Source: Strobilurus pachycystidiatus (taxonomy: Eukaryota; Basidiomycota; Agaricomycetes; Agaricales; Physalacriaceae). From it: a DNA stretch of 64,000 nucleotides. The notes beneath the pieces were generated by a model, which was not told the origin of the DNA, did not search any database, and saw nothing but the letters and a program-made list of their open reading frames with translations. The position numbers and the translations under genes are program-made. The stretch lies in the NCBI GenBank assembly GCA_019915135.1, contig JAHLMK010000012.1, forward strand, positions 496,001-560,000, in the 5' to 3' direction. Positions 19,922 through 30,579 of this stretch are shown here, piece after piece. Numbering within the stretch: the stretch's first letter is position 1; each line of letters begins with the position of its first letter.

Positions 19922-21057
19922 GCCATTTTACGCGGTGATCAGCAGCCCGCCACTGTATCCAAATGGTCCGAGTAACTCACCTGGAGTGTGGATTTCTCGG
20001 ATGACTTGGTATGTATGACGGAAGGTATCGTGAAGAAGTGTAACGCATCAGCAACTCGTCCCGATCGGTTGCCGAGGTTGTCAGGAGGTTGTCGCCTGCC
20101 AAATTTGGCCGAAAACCTCAAAACCTCAAAACCTCGCAACCTATGTCCGAAATCGTCACAACCTCACCCGGGGTACCACACCACCACTGGGTCCCCCTCG
20201 CATCCGACTGCAAATTCCACCGGTCATCATTGACAGGTATATTTTAAAGGCTCAATTCACAATTCTCAGCAGTAACAGGCAGGTGACGAAGGCAGACGGA
20301 GGACAATAAAAACTGATGAAAACCTCGGAAACCCCAAAACCGGACAACCGATCGGGTAGACTTGCTGATGCGTGTGTATGGGGCTCGAATCGGATGGCCG
20401 ACCGTGGTAGAATCAATGTGAGCGGGCCTTTCCGAGATGAAGTGAGGGTAGGGTTAGTGCCCCGATGTTCTGGCCAGGAGAATAACGAGAGGCGTTAATG
20501 CTACTTGAGCAGACTGTGGCATGTCCACGGTTTGCGTACTATACGTAGGACAGGCGTGTTGGATCGCGTCAGTAGCGATAATCGCTGGGTTGATTGGATG
20601 TAAGTATTGGGGCATGACGAGGGGAGGTGGCGCGATTCTGGGATTGGGGTCGCCACATACAGTGGAACACCGCTTTTTAGAGGTTCCGAGTGCTCGAGCT
20701 GTTATCGAGAGGTTTCTTTGCAGTGCTGAACGCCGCAAAGCTTGTGCTGATACTCTTCTTCTTCCTCGGGAGAGAAGTCGTATACAGGCATCGATAGTGT
20801 AAAGGCTGTAATTAAACAAGGGCATTTAGTGGCTGCCTTCGGCGGTTATATATCGATCCATTGAGGGCCATCAGTCATGTACGTGTTTCGGATCGAACGT
20901 GCCGAGTCCGAATTTCAAAAAGACTGTGAAAGGCTTTGTTTTGTCTTCAACTCCTTCCTCGACTTTCGCAGCTCGCTGAGAGTCCTTTTACCGGAGCACG
21001 TACGCGAATTTTCCGTGTCGCGATGATCGCTTTTTTTCCTCATCATTTTCGCAGGAA
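19922..21057. other. Intergenic, no gene supported
   Basis: About 1.1 kb with short AACCTC direct repeats around 20118-20165. The open frames here (for example 20521-20802 on plus and 20454-20825 on minus) overlap each other and match no family I know, so none is called. The right end is the F-box gene's 5' flank. Confidence 0.35.
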
Positions 21058-22692
21058 ATGTCTTGTCCGAAGTGCGGTCATGATCCCCACCATTCGCCAC
21101 CTGCGGTCACCGAATCTGTTAGCAAACGCATAACGGAGCTTCTCAAGTGCAATGACTATCCTTTTGGTGCAGAGAGAAATAGTCTAGAAGGCCTTCTCAA
21201 GTCTCACGAAGGCGACTCGGCTCAGATTGCCCATCGTATCACATTGATGCGAGCCGAACTAGCCGCACTCGAAGTCGAGCATCAAAAGTCCGAAAAAGCC
21301 ATACAGGATCTCTCCCGCACTCTCCATCCAGCTCGTGGCATCCCTCGGGAGATCCTTTCTGAAATATTCATCGCTCTGGCTGAAGCCACACCCCCTCCCA
21401 CATTCCAGCAGCTTCGTGCAGGATCCTTCGTCGACAGTCTATCAATGAAACATCCCGCATGGGTCGTGTCTCAAGTCTGCGCCAGTTGGAGATCTGCCGC
21501 CTTGGCTTCATCTAGGCTTTGGACGGACCTTGCGTTGGATTTCGATTCATATCCAGACTCGAATGCCACATTCTACCTCCTAAACCTCTATCTGTCCCGC
21601 TCCTCCGATCGCGAGTTGTCCGTGCATCTCTTCAGCAGCGACGAGGCTTTCAAAACTCATCGCGCCTTTCCCACACTTCTCTTGTCATGCCCCCGATGGC
21701 ACTCTGTGTTTTTCTCCATCCCCTACAAGATGTACAATCAATTCGTGGACCTCCCTGCTCCGTTTGGTGCACTGGAGAGTGTCGGCTTCGACTTCCAGGA
21801 TCAACTAGATCTTGAGACTGGCGGTGAAATCAACTTGTTCAGCCCGGCCAGTGCGGCGCCCAAAATACGGAGGCTGATATCTGCAGATACCGTTGCAGCC
21901 GGGGCTGTAAAATTAAACTGGGAGCAGCTCACCCATTACCACAACCTCGGCGGCAGGGATCTGCGCGTGAGCAACACCATCAATCTCAATGTCTTAGATT
22001 TTTCCACCGATCTCCAATCGGCCATCATCACCCTCCAGGAAGAGGCTGCCAGTCTAAGGGCGCCTTTCGAAGTGCCACACCTACGCTCTCTTGTGTTGCG
22101 CGGTCCAGGTCAAGCTATCCGGGACTTCTGCGGGAAGTTGACTCTTCCAAAGCTCGAGTCGTTGCATTATCACTCGGATGATCCTCTCGACGCCGTTCTC
22201 TCCTCCACCCCTGGATCATCCCTCATCGTCTTCCATGGTCAAAACATCACTGACCTATCACTTACCATGACTCATGCCGAAACCGAAGAGAACGCCGCGC
22301 TCTGTCAAATGCTCGAAGAGACGAAGAGCATCACTCGTTTGGAGATCGTCTTTCAAACGTCTGTCAACACCTCGGAGTTGTGTACAGCTTTGGTGGCGAC
22401 ACAGGAGAGGCCCATCGCCCCGTTGTTGGAGACTCTTGTCTTCAAGGCCGCACAAGGCGCCATGCTAGCCACACCATTTACCGACATGATCACCTCTCGC
22501 CGGTCTGGCATCGAAGGCGTTCAACTGCTGAAGCGGGTCGAGGTTGATTACGCGGAAGATGAGGACAGTATACAAGAGGTAGAAGCAGCCTTTACGCAGT
22601 TCGAGGCGGATGGTATGGAGGGCTATATCCTGAGGGAAGCCAGTCCCGAATTAGCGGCGGCAGCTCAGGCCGGGGAAGATCTTATTGTTTGA
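21058..22692 (+). CDS. F-box domain protein
   Basis: This is a single-exon gene of 544 residues, typical in size for Agaricomycete F-box-like proteins. Residues 1-15 carry a CPKCGHDPHH zinc-ribbon-like start. About 50-95 is a helical, charged segment likely to form a coiled coil. An F-box-like segment follows at about 98-160 (IPREILSEIF, then VSQVCASWRSAALASSRLWTDL). The rest is Leu-rich and may form a degenerate repeat fold. F-box proteins are substrate adaptors of SCF ubiquitin ligases binding Skp1; the substrate here is unknown. The start is the first ATG, followed by an uninterrupted frame. The family is confident, the specific role is not. Confidence 0.82.
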   Translation: MSCPKCGHDPHHSPPAVTESVSKRITELLKCNDYPFGAERNSLEGLLKSHEGDSAQIAHRITLMRAELAALEVEHQKSEKAIQDLSRTLHPARGIPREILSEIFIALAEATPPPTFQQLRAGSFVDSLSMKHPAWVVSQVCASWRSAALASSRLWTDLALDFDSYPDSNATFYLLNLYLSRSSDRELSVHLFSSDEAFKTHRAFPTLLLSCPRWHSVFFSIPYKMYNQFVDLPAPFGALESVGFDFQDQLDLETGGEINLFSPASAAPKIRRLISADTVAAGAVKLNWEQLTHYHNLGGRDLRVSNTINLNVLDFSTDLQSAIITLQEEAASLRAPFEVPHLRSLVLRGPGQAIRDFCGKLTLPKLESLHYHSDDPLDAVLSSTPGSSLIVFHGQNITDLSLTMTHAETEENAALCQMLEETKSITRLEIVFQTSVNTSELCTALVATQERPIAPLLETLVFKAAQGAMLATPFTDMITSRRSGIEGVQLLKRVEVDYAEDEDSIQEVEAAFTQFEADGMEGYILREASPELAAAAQAGEDLIV

Positions 22693-22976
22693 AGCCTAGT
22701 GCCCCACCTTCCATACTGTGCACCTATATCTTTCTCAGTATCAAATGAAAAACTCACGTTACAGTGTTGTAAATCAGAATTTTGTGTACCATTACTAGCA
22801 GTGGAAGCAGATACATATCCGCCTCGCAGACGGTACCCAACAGGTTGTCTTGACTGGGAACATTGATTCATGTATATAGCGTTCTAGCTGGACATTGACA
22901 ATCCAACCTTCACACAGTCAGACTCGACCGTGATTTGTCTCAGACACGAGACCAGATCGATGACCGACTCCATCGA

Positions 22977-25707
22977 CTACGTCTGCATGGCGGTATAGAG
23001 TCCCGATGCATCGTCGCTGAACATTGCCGGGTCATACGTGAACGACATGTTCACATCCGTGTCACACATTCCCATCTCCGTTAGCAAGAGCCCAAAATCC
23101 ATGTCAGCAGTGGTCTCAAAAGGTACCGTCCACCTAACAGGCTCATTGATCATTGCGGCCGTCAGGTCGGACATGAAGTCGGGGGTCGATGTAGCAGACG
23201 GTGGGGATGGCAAGGAAGTGTCGGGAGGTGGAGGGACAGGGGACATCATCGAAAGACTGTCACTGGAAGAGCGTTAAAGCGTGCAGTAGAGTAGGCAAGC
23301 AAGGCTTACAGAAGTCTGGCACTCAGGTGATATCTTACGAGTCAGAGAAGTCAGTGCTCGTACTCAACGAGATGGTTCAACGAACTCGCCTTTTTGACGA
23401 CGTCTGGAGCACTCTGAAACACCTGTGGATATCCTCTGTCTCCCGGGCTAATAAAGATCCCGAGGCGTCCGGTGTAGAGTCGATGTGCTTCGCCATGTTG
23501 AACGTCAACACTATCCCCGCAGAGAAGTTCGCCACCTTAAATGAGTGTCAACATAAAGTCGAGGGACCATCACCAAGCGCCACGCACAAGAACGCCAAGA
23601 ATACCAAAGTTTATCGCATTTCCTCCTCGTGTCTGGTAGACTTCGATCATCCTGACACAGGACCTCGCAGCAAGAGTACATAGCGCCAATGAGGAGGTCG
23701 ATAAAGCCGACTCCTTAATGATGAATGGACGGTGTATCTGTATCTGCAGGTAATAGTACGTTGCATACAACATTACCGATTCAGTCAAGAACGGGTTGGG
23801 GTCTCTCCGGGCATCCCAGCGGACTACGCTGTCAAATTAGCTAGACATACAACGGTGAGTACAGACGCGACTTACGGTGTGGGGGTATGTATTCGAACCA
23901 CTTGTTTAACATCGAATCCATGATAGCCACTTGATTTTGTACCCAATCCCCCACAAGCCCTTCGGCTTGTTTCGACTTGCGAATGGAATAGAGCGTACGA
24001 AGGGCGTATGACATGATCTGGCACAGCCTGATATGAAGGAGGAGATACACTGCGCGTGAAGGTTTGTTGCTCGGCTGATTGAACTTCACTGTTGTCGTTT
24101 CCCAAAATTCGTCATCACAGTCCAATGGAAGCTCGACGTCAAAGCTGCGCAAACCATGTCAGTTTTCAGCCGAATAGAGGACAAAGAACATGTTTACTCT
24201 TCCTCTCGATACGACGAAGGCTTCCCGGTGTAAAAGCAGAGATGCCGATCGAGCAGATATGTGCACCTGTTCGAATGGGTCAGTACAAGGACGATGACCT
24301 CTCAGGCCAAGTATACCAGAAAGCCCTTTTTTTCTGCTCGCGATCCAAGGTCGAGAGGCCTGGGCGGTAGCGGTGGTAGCCCAATGTAACACAATGTCGT
24401 AGACCAATACTGACTTCGTGCCAGGCTGCCTGTGGGCCAGACGTGCACATAAGATACTGTGTCGTAAGCTGAGATATGGATTAAGACGCGAATAATAAGA
24501 GAATCAATCAGCCATACACAGGAGCATTGCACGTCGTAGAGTGTAGCCTGCTCGAAGGGTGATTTGAGCACAGTCAGTATCTGCGCAAACCAAGGCCATC
24601 CGGCGGAGTGTTCGGATGCACCAGGAGCAAAGACTCGGGGGTCATCAGACACGCGAGAACCTAAGGCGCAGACAAGGAGAGTGACCATCGCGAAGCGACG
24701 ATCACAGAGATGATATCCAGAAGCGACGTCATTTCGAAACGCCGGCTCATACAATAGAGGCAGTTGTTGGTGTGCTGAAGAGAAATACAGGTCCACGAGC
24801 TCGGACAGTAGAAGAGGATCCGGAAAAGTGAACGGTTGCTGGTGTGTTATAGCTGTAAGCTCCCACTTATGACACCATGAGAAAACTTGTACGGTTGAAA
24901 ACAAAGCATATTACCGGGCGCAAACCCCAATCGCCGACTTCTCTTTGCTCAGTTGTTATTCCTCGCATCTCGAGCGTTTTGCGCATGAAGTACAAGTTAC
25001 TCGATGGGCCGAAGTAATTGTCGTGAGCGCCGTCCATGCGAATGTGCCTGACTTGTGGCATCAGGTCCAAGTATTCCAAGTCGGCTGCATCATCAATGCC
25101 GTCTCCGCTATTCGTATCATGATGTGGCGGTGGTGCGTCTCTAAGAGCTTGACCCTTGACCTCTGGGTGCGTCTGTTGCTAGAAGCGCGCGTAAGATTGA
25201 AACTAAGCGAAGCGCCTAGATATCTTCTACCCTTTCTAGCATGGCCTGTAAGCTCGCCACGCGTTCCTCGAGCTCAGAGACATATCTGAAAAGACATCGA
25301 TTGGTTTGTATCGATATCATAGACAGACACCAAGCGACGTACGAGGCTGTGATACGCTTGTCTTCGCGTTCAGGTCAATTATCATCGAAACTTCTGAAAG
25401 GACCAACCTGGGGAAGTTGGCGAACGCACTGTATCCCTTGCATGCGGCAGTTTGTGCAGAAATTATTGGGCATGTGAGCACTGTCACCTGTCTATTATCA
25501 GTAATCAAAGACAGCCGATTGAGGACCAAATTGACATTTCGCTAGAGGCGCCCGATGAGCATAGATCATATTGTGTTGACATTCCTTACTCTTTCTCTTC
25601 TTGCAGGCATTGCATGCTCCAAGGGTACGCTTATGCTTCACTGGCACTGGCGCGCGTGTTACATCTGAGCCACCGTCATTGAAGCCGTCGCTTTCGTCGG
25701 AAGACAT
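22977..25707 (-). CDS. Zn2Cys6 fungal-specific transcription factor
   Basis: This intact paralogue of the truncated gene starts at 25707 (MSSDESDG). Early exons are 25707-25590, 25541-25536 (6 nt), 25487-25404, 25361-25343 (19 nt), then from 25285. The spliced zinc cluster is C-x2-C-KKRKTK-C-x9-C-x2-C-x6-C. A SELEERVASLQ heptad segment follows. The fungal-specific domain (LVDLYF, YEPAF, YHLCDRRF) starts at about 24840 and continues through exons near 24152-23841 and 23788-23570. The last exon (about 23249-22977) is Pro/Ser/Thr- and acid-rich, a plausible activation domain, ending at the stop at 22977. It is a nuclear DNA-binding regulator with unknown targets. The next gene downstream of its start, at 26359, reads in the same direction and is not obviously co-regulated. 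Later exon edges were not all resolved. Confidence 0.85.
25536..25541 (-). other. 6-nt microexon of the Zn2Cys6 gene
   Basis: The minus strand reads CGAAAT between two 48-nt introns (25589-25542, GTAAGG...TCTAG; 25535-25488, GTCAAT...GACAG). Branch-like CTCAT and CTGAT lie upstream of the acceptors. Splicing yields KTKCD and so the third zinc-binding cysteine. Position, length and phase equal those of 17331-17336 in the paralogue, although the bases differ. Confidence 0.75.
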
Positions 25708-26358
25708 TTCGTTCGGCGTCTATGTAGCTGCGTAGAAGGAGGGTGTGTGGTATCAGGAAGCAAGAGTCTGAGCTATTATATTGGGAGCTGATTAAGGACC
25801 GTTTCAGCAGCCTCAGGTGCGTCCCGAGTGATGGCCGCCTTGGCAGCTCTGATCCGTGATCCTCGTGCCGGAATCCAGTTGGCAGTCGCTCAATTCATTC
25901 CTCCCCTTCTCCGCGACCGATTCATAAGTCCTTGTCATGCCTGTATACAGTGCGCTAGGTCCGTTTGTGGGTTCCTCGTCATCCCGTTTGAAACTGTTAT
26001 ATGACAGCATCGTATCGCTCTTGTGGCATCGTTCTCAATGATGCTGTTAGTCATTACTGACCGAGGGCTGTTCGTAGATTAGGCATTCACAGCTTCGGGG
26101 TCAATGTCAAGGCCCTTACTAGCGCTTCGAGCACTTGACTATTTATGTATCTTGTATTCTGTTGTAATCTTGGTGACTGCGTTCAACACCTAATCAACTT
26201 GTGTGTATGTACTATGTGTCGATTTACCTCTACTACTAGTGACTACTAAATAGACACACCGAATCAGAAATCAGAGGTCCCTTGTCAATGTAAGTCACCG
26301 TGGTCAAGGTCACTCCGAGTCGGGCGGCAAGGGCCCTAATGTGCCATCGACACATGGT
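25708..26358. other. Intergenic, no gene supported
   Basis: This spans from the Zn2Cys6 promoter to the 3' flank of the FMN oxidase gene. No open frame with family features, no repeat and no RNA gene was seen. Confidence 0.4.
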
Positions 26359-28029
26359 CTAGAAGTCAATCCTCCGCACGACTTCTTCCCCTGCATTATG
26401 TATCGCGTCTATGCTCGCATATCCCAGCAAACCAAGTGTCGTATCTACCTCAGCCATGGTCTGTCTGATGACTTGCTCGATACCAGCCTGGCCAGCAATA
26501 ACCGAGGCCCACAAGTACGGTCGTGCCACTAGAATCGGAACGACATGAGCTTCGGCCAAAATAGATTACTGGACACTGACGCAAGACACCTTGAGCTCCC
26601 AGAGCGATCGCCTTGAGGACATCACTCCCCGTTCGGACACCAGAATCGAGCAGAACAGTGAAGGTACCGGCCTTCTGGGCTTCCTGGATCTTGTGAGATT
26701 TCATGACGTCGACTAGAGCATACAAGGACGGTATGGCACCATCGACCTGGCGACCTCCTGTTAAGAATAGTCAAGCTCTGAATGGTGGAAGGCAGATGAA
26801 ACCGACCGTGATTAGAAACCACGACGCCGTTCAACCCATACTCGAGCGCCTTCTCCGCATCCTACCAGACGTTAGCAGAATGCACAGTACGCACAGACTC
26901 CCGAGCAGCTTACGCCAGCCTTCAGGATACCCTTCATAATGATCGGCCCATCCCAATGTTCACGCAAAAACTTGAGCTCGTCCCACGATCGATATCGACC
27001 AGAGCAGACCTCTGTAACCCAAGCAAGCCCGAGCTTCGCTTCAGCCAGCGTTTCCTCATGCCCGTCTCTCATAAGCTCGTCCCACTTCTTGTATTCGTAA
27101 GGAAACGATGGGCGGTTGTTTGTGATGGGCTGTCGACTATGCTTAGCCATGAAGACAGGATCCGACCGGCCGACTTCGATCCCGTAGCCGTGCATCAACG
27201 GTATGAGTGCTGTGAACACAATCACTTTGACTTTGAGCTCGCTCAAGGGATAATCAAACGTACTGTTATTGATATCATGCGGGCGCCATCCCATCGCGAA
27301 GTTGTCGACTGTCACTATCAGCGCAGTGAAGCCGTTGGCTTTTGCTCTTCTCAGCAGAGACAGCGTCACGTCATCCGACCTCGGCCTAATAACAATCAGA
27401 CACGCTGAGTTTGGCATCATGTCACCCACCAGTACAACTGGAAGAACCTATGCCCGTCCCCATTCGCTTCAGCAATGTCCTCGATGCTCCGCGACGCGAC
27501 GGTACTGAGCATGAACGGGATACCCAGCGCTCTCCCTGCCCGAGCTGGCGCAAGCTCCGCTTCCTCACTAAAGAGAGCCTGTGTTCCGATGGGAGCAATC
27601 AGAAGAGGTGTAGGATATCGCACGCCAAGAATAGTCGTCTGTCATTGATTGAATACAATGTCGATAGTTGATCATGCAACAATGATATGCCATCTAGTCT
27701 GACCTCGAGGTTCCGCGAAGTCGTGTCCACCATCACCCGCGGAATGAGTCGATAGCGCTTGAACGCCTCGACGTTCGCGTCGTAGGTTGACCCGGTTCCA
27801 GCATTTCCGCGCGCATACTCGAAACAGGCTTGATAAACGAACGTGATAAATGACAGGGCGATTGCACGGAGAACGTGAACGCACCTGGATAATCTTTGAG
27901 CTTCTCCTTCGCTTTGGCTTCCAGCTCGGATGTGATGATAGTTCCCAACGGTTCAGCAGGCATTCTGGACTGGACAAGCGATGGGACATAGTCGCTCCAG
28001 GCAATGGCGAGGGCTTGTTCCTGTAGCAT
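26359..28029 (-). CDS. FMN-dependent alpha-hydroxy acid oxidase (lactate 2-monooxygenase-like)
   Basis: A multi-exon gene from the ATG at 28029 (MLQEQALA) to the TAG at 26359. Exon pieces in order read like the FMN alpha-hydroxy acid dehydrogenase family: PTPLLIAPIG; ALGIPFMLST; FQLYW; an intron at about 27414-27369 joining to PRSDDVTLSL; a TVDNFAMGWRPHD segment resembling lactate 2-monooxygenases; GPIIMKGIL; VVVSNHG split by an intron from GRQVDGA (carrying the catalytic His and a substrate Arg); VLLDSGVRTGSDVLKAIALGA; and GRPYLWA. Such enzymes oxidise lactate-like 2-hydroxy acids with FMN. The substrate is inferred only from family resemblance. No signal peptide or membrane segment was seen. 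The C-terminus RIDF is not a peroxisomal signal. Confidence 0.82.
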
Positions 28030-28234
28030 GATGGTCAAAGGTTAAGTGCAAGGGGAGAAGGGTAGATCGGTGATGGAACTTGAGATGCAGGCTTTGAGTC
28101 TGTCATCTGATGGCGCATCGCATACCGCTGAGACCGCCAGTGACCCTTGCTCGATTCTGTTTCCATCGATAAATCATCAACGATGGCGCTGTTAAGGAGA
28201 TGATTATTAGGCAACCATTAGATGTAGCTAGATT

Positions 28235-30271
28235 TTAATATGGTTCTAGTCCCAATAGACCTTGGCAGGCGCCTTCTACATCGACAATCTAGGTATTCCG
28301 GGTCAGAACATGCACACAAAGCTTCGGTGAAACTCACCTCCTTCGGTGCGGACACAGACAGCACTATCGGATCCGTCTTGCCGATAACGACCTCATCCTG
28401 TAAGGGAGACTGAATATCACGAAGAAAAAGCAGGTTGCAACCCCACCTCAATGCGTATGCCCATATTATGGAAATGCTTCGGGTATTGCGGTAAGGGAGG
28501 AACGTAGATCCCCGGTTCGATGGTAATGACCATCCCTGCCTTCAGTCTGTTGTCATCGCAGGTCAGTTTGGTCGACCTATTCAGGAAAGTACGACAAACT
28601 TCGAGTTGCTACTGATGGTAAACGACTCATGTAGGTCTACACTCAAGTCGATTAGTTGGAGGAAGAATCAACGTATTGCTGCATGTGTACGAACCGATGC
28701 CGATGGGATGACTGAGTGAGTGAGGGTAGAGGTCCTTTGAGAGGTCGGCGGTGTTCACGTTTATCCCGATTTGCGCCAGCTCAGACCGCAACAGTCGACA
28801 GGAAGCGGAATGTAATGACAGCATGCTCGCGCCTTCGCTTTCGTGACACATCGCAACGAGAGCCTTCTGCGCTGATAGTATTGCGGAGTATAGGTCCCGC
28901 TGTGCAGTTGTGAATACGCCGTTAGCAGGGTAGGTGCGTGTGATATCCGAAGCATATCCACTGTGACGCGTTCATTGAGCTTTACCAGAACGAGGCTACG
29001 GAAATGACTTACTTGTACTCGCAACCTGCATCAATGAGCACCAGTTCCTCGTTTTGGATAAGCATGTTGTTGTTGGTGTAGTGTATCATGAGAGCGTTGG
29101 CACTGAGAGGAAATCAGCAGGAGAAATGCATGTTTGAGATACAAACTGACCCCGAAGCGACGACGGGAACGTATGCTGGTCGTTGTGCCCCATCCAACGC
29201 GCAGATGTATTCGAAATGAGCAGCAATAGCTGATTCGTTCATCCCTGGGTGAGTGAATCGCATGGTCTAAGACATGAGCGCGTGAGCGTTTAGGAATGGG
29301 GATATATACCTTGGCGTGAGCTCGCCCACTGATGTCTGCAGCGGCGCGCATAACGCGTAATTCGACCTCGCTCTTGATTGCCCTCAAAGGCGAGATCTTG
29401 GGACGAAGAGCTCGCCGTCGAGAGCTCGTTATGAGCGACATGGTGGAGTCATGGTCGTAGGACCGCTTCGAGAGAGGATTCGAGAGCTTCTTCAGAAGCT
29501 TGCTGTATGCGCTACTCTCCTTTTGAGGTGGCAGATCGACGAATATGTGGGAGTAGGAAGAGACCATGGAGCCGAGGACATCTGGGAAGGTCTTGATAGG
29601 TTGGCAGTCGTCGGCCTTGAAAGTTTCGCCAGCGACGCGTACACCTGTTCGTGGACCGGACCATCTTTCCTCCGCGGGGTTCTTGTCGTTGACGAAAAGA
29701 GTCATGTTGTATCCACGCGAAGACGAGTTCTTTTCTGTTGATGATGAGAAATCCAAATGTTCACAGTTTGAACAACGCACCCAGAACGACAGCAGCATCG
29801 GGTTCCTCACAACCGGTCAGATACCAGAAGTCTGAATTCTGGCGAAACTTGTGGCTTACAAGAAGTCATGCAAATGATTGACACGCGAAGAGTGAACTCA
29901 CAAGATTTCTGCAGCACGTTGAGTCCAAGTCTGGAGCGGCAAGGCGGATGCTCACCTCCGCTCATGTATGTTATCGGCGCAGCCGTCAAGACAACCATGC
30001 TGCTGTCTGGCAGGCTCTGCATCAAGGCATCCCGTCTGTTCTCGTACTCCTCGTATGGAATCCCGGCATTGAGCTCATTCGGCCGCACTAATATGCTTTA
30101 TCAACGCATTTCCGGCCAGCACTGTCCACGAGCCAACGAACCTAGGTAAGGATGGGATGGGTGTAACGGTTGACCGTAGGGTGCAGGTTTGCTCAGAAAA
30201 GGGCGCGGGATCGTGTTTGAGAGGACCGAGCCGCCAATGGCCTGTGCATTGCGCCGCAGTGTGGCGTACAT
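28235..30271 (-). CDS. M24 Xaa-Pro aminopeptidase, mitochondrial ICP55/XPNPEP3 type
   Basis: The start ATG at 30271 opens a presequence-like N-terminus (MYATLRRNAQAI...) with Arg and no acidic residues, suggesting mitochondrial import. An aminopeptidase P N-terminal domain follows (RPNELNAGIPYEEYENRR; ITYMSGG), then the pita-bread metallopeptidase fold. All five expected metal ligands are visible: Asp in VLIDAG, Asp in SDITRTYP, His in LSHPIG, Glu in ITIEPG and Glu in RIE|DEV, the last split by an intron. A 13-nt exon at 28636-28624 encodes the DLHES segment. The gene ends at the TAA at 28235. In yeast, Icp55 trims one residue from imported mitochondrial proteins after MPP cleavage; that role is inferred here. 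It is divergent from the PARP-like gene at 30580. Confidence 0.86.
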
Positions 30272-30579
30272 AAAATGAGGGTGAAAAGCAAAGTTGCGTG
30301 CAATTGCCGCCTTACTCCGAGCCGAGCCGACCACGTGACATGCGGTGCCGAAGATGCCGTGGCGCGTCCGTTTGTTGTCAACGATACAGCTTGCCCTCTC
30401 ACTGTCATTCGAGATCTATCGAGGTGCTCTCGTTACGCGAAAGCAAGCGAGATTCTCCCACCCAAACTGGTCTTGCGCATTTGGGTCGAACCTGCAGGCT
30501 CTCCTCATCGGCGGCTATACCAGCGCTTAGTAGGGAAGACAAGACACGTTGACTTGAAACTTCCCTCCTTTGCACCAAC
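30272..30579. promoter_or_regulatory. Divergent promoter region between the M24 peptidase and PARP-like genes
   Basis: This 308-bp gap separates two divergent starts, 30271 on minus and 30580 on plus. It presumably holds both promoters and 5' leaders. No TATA box stands out. Confidence 0.4.

Noticed and set aside
20118..20165. AACCTC direct repeats as a possible CRISPR or minisatellite
   Set aside because: Only a few short, irregular units without spacers. A eukaryotic low-complexity patch.
20454..20825. Overlapping open frames on both strands (123 and 93 codons)
   Set aside because: No start context, no family resemblance and mutual overlap. Likely chance in GC-balanced intergenic DNA.
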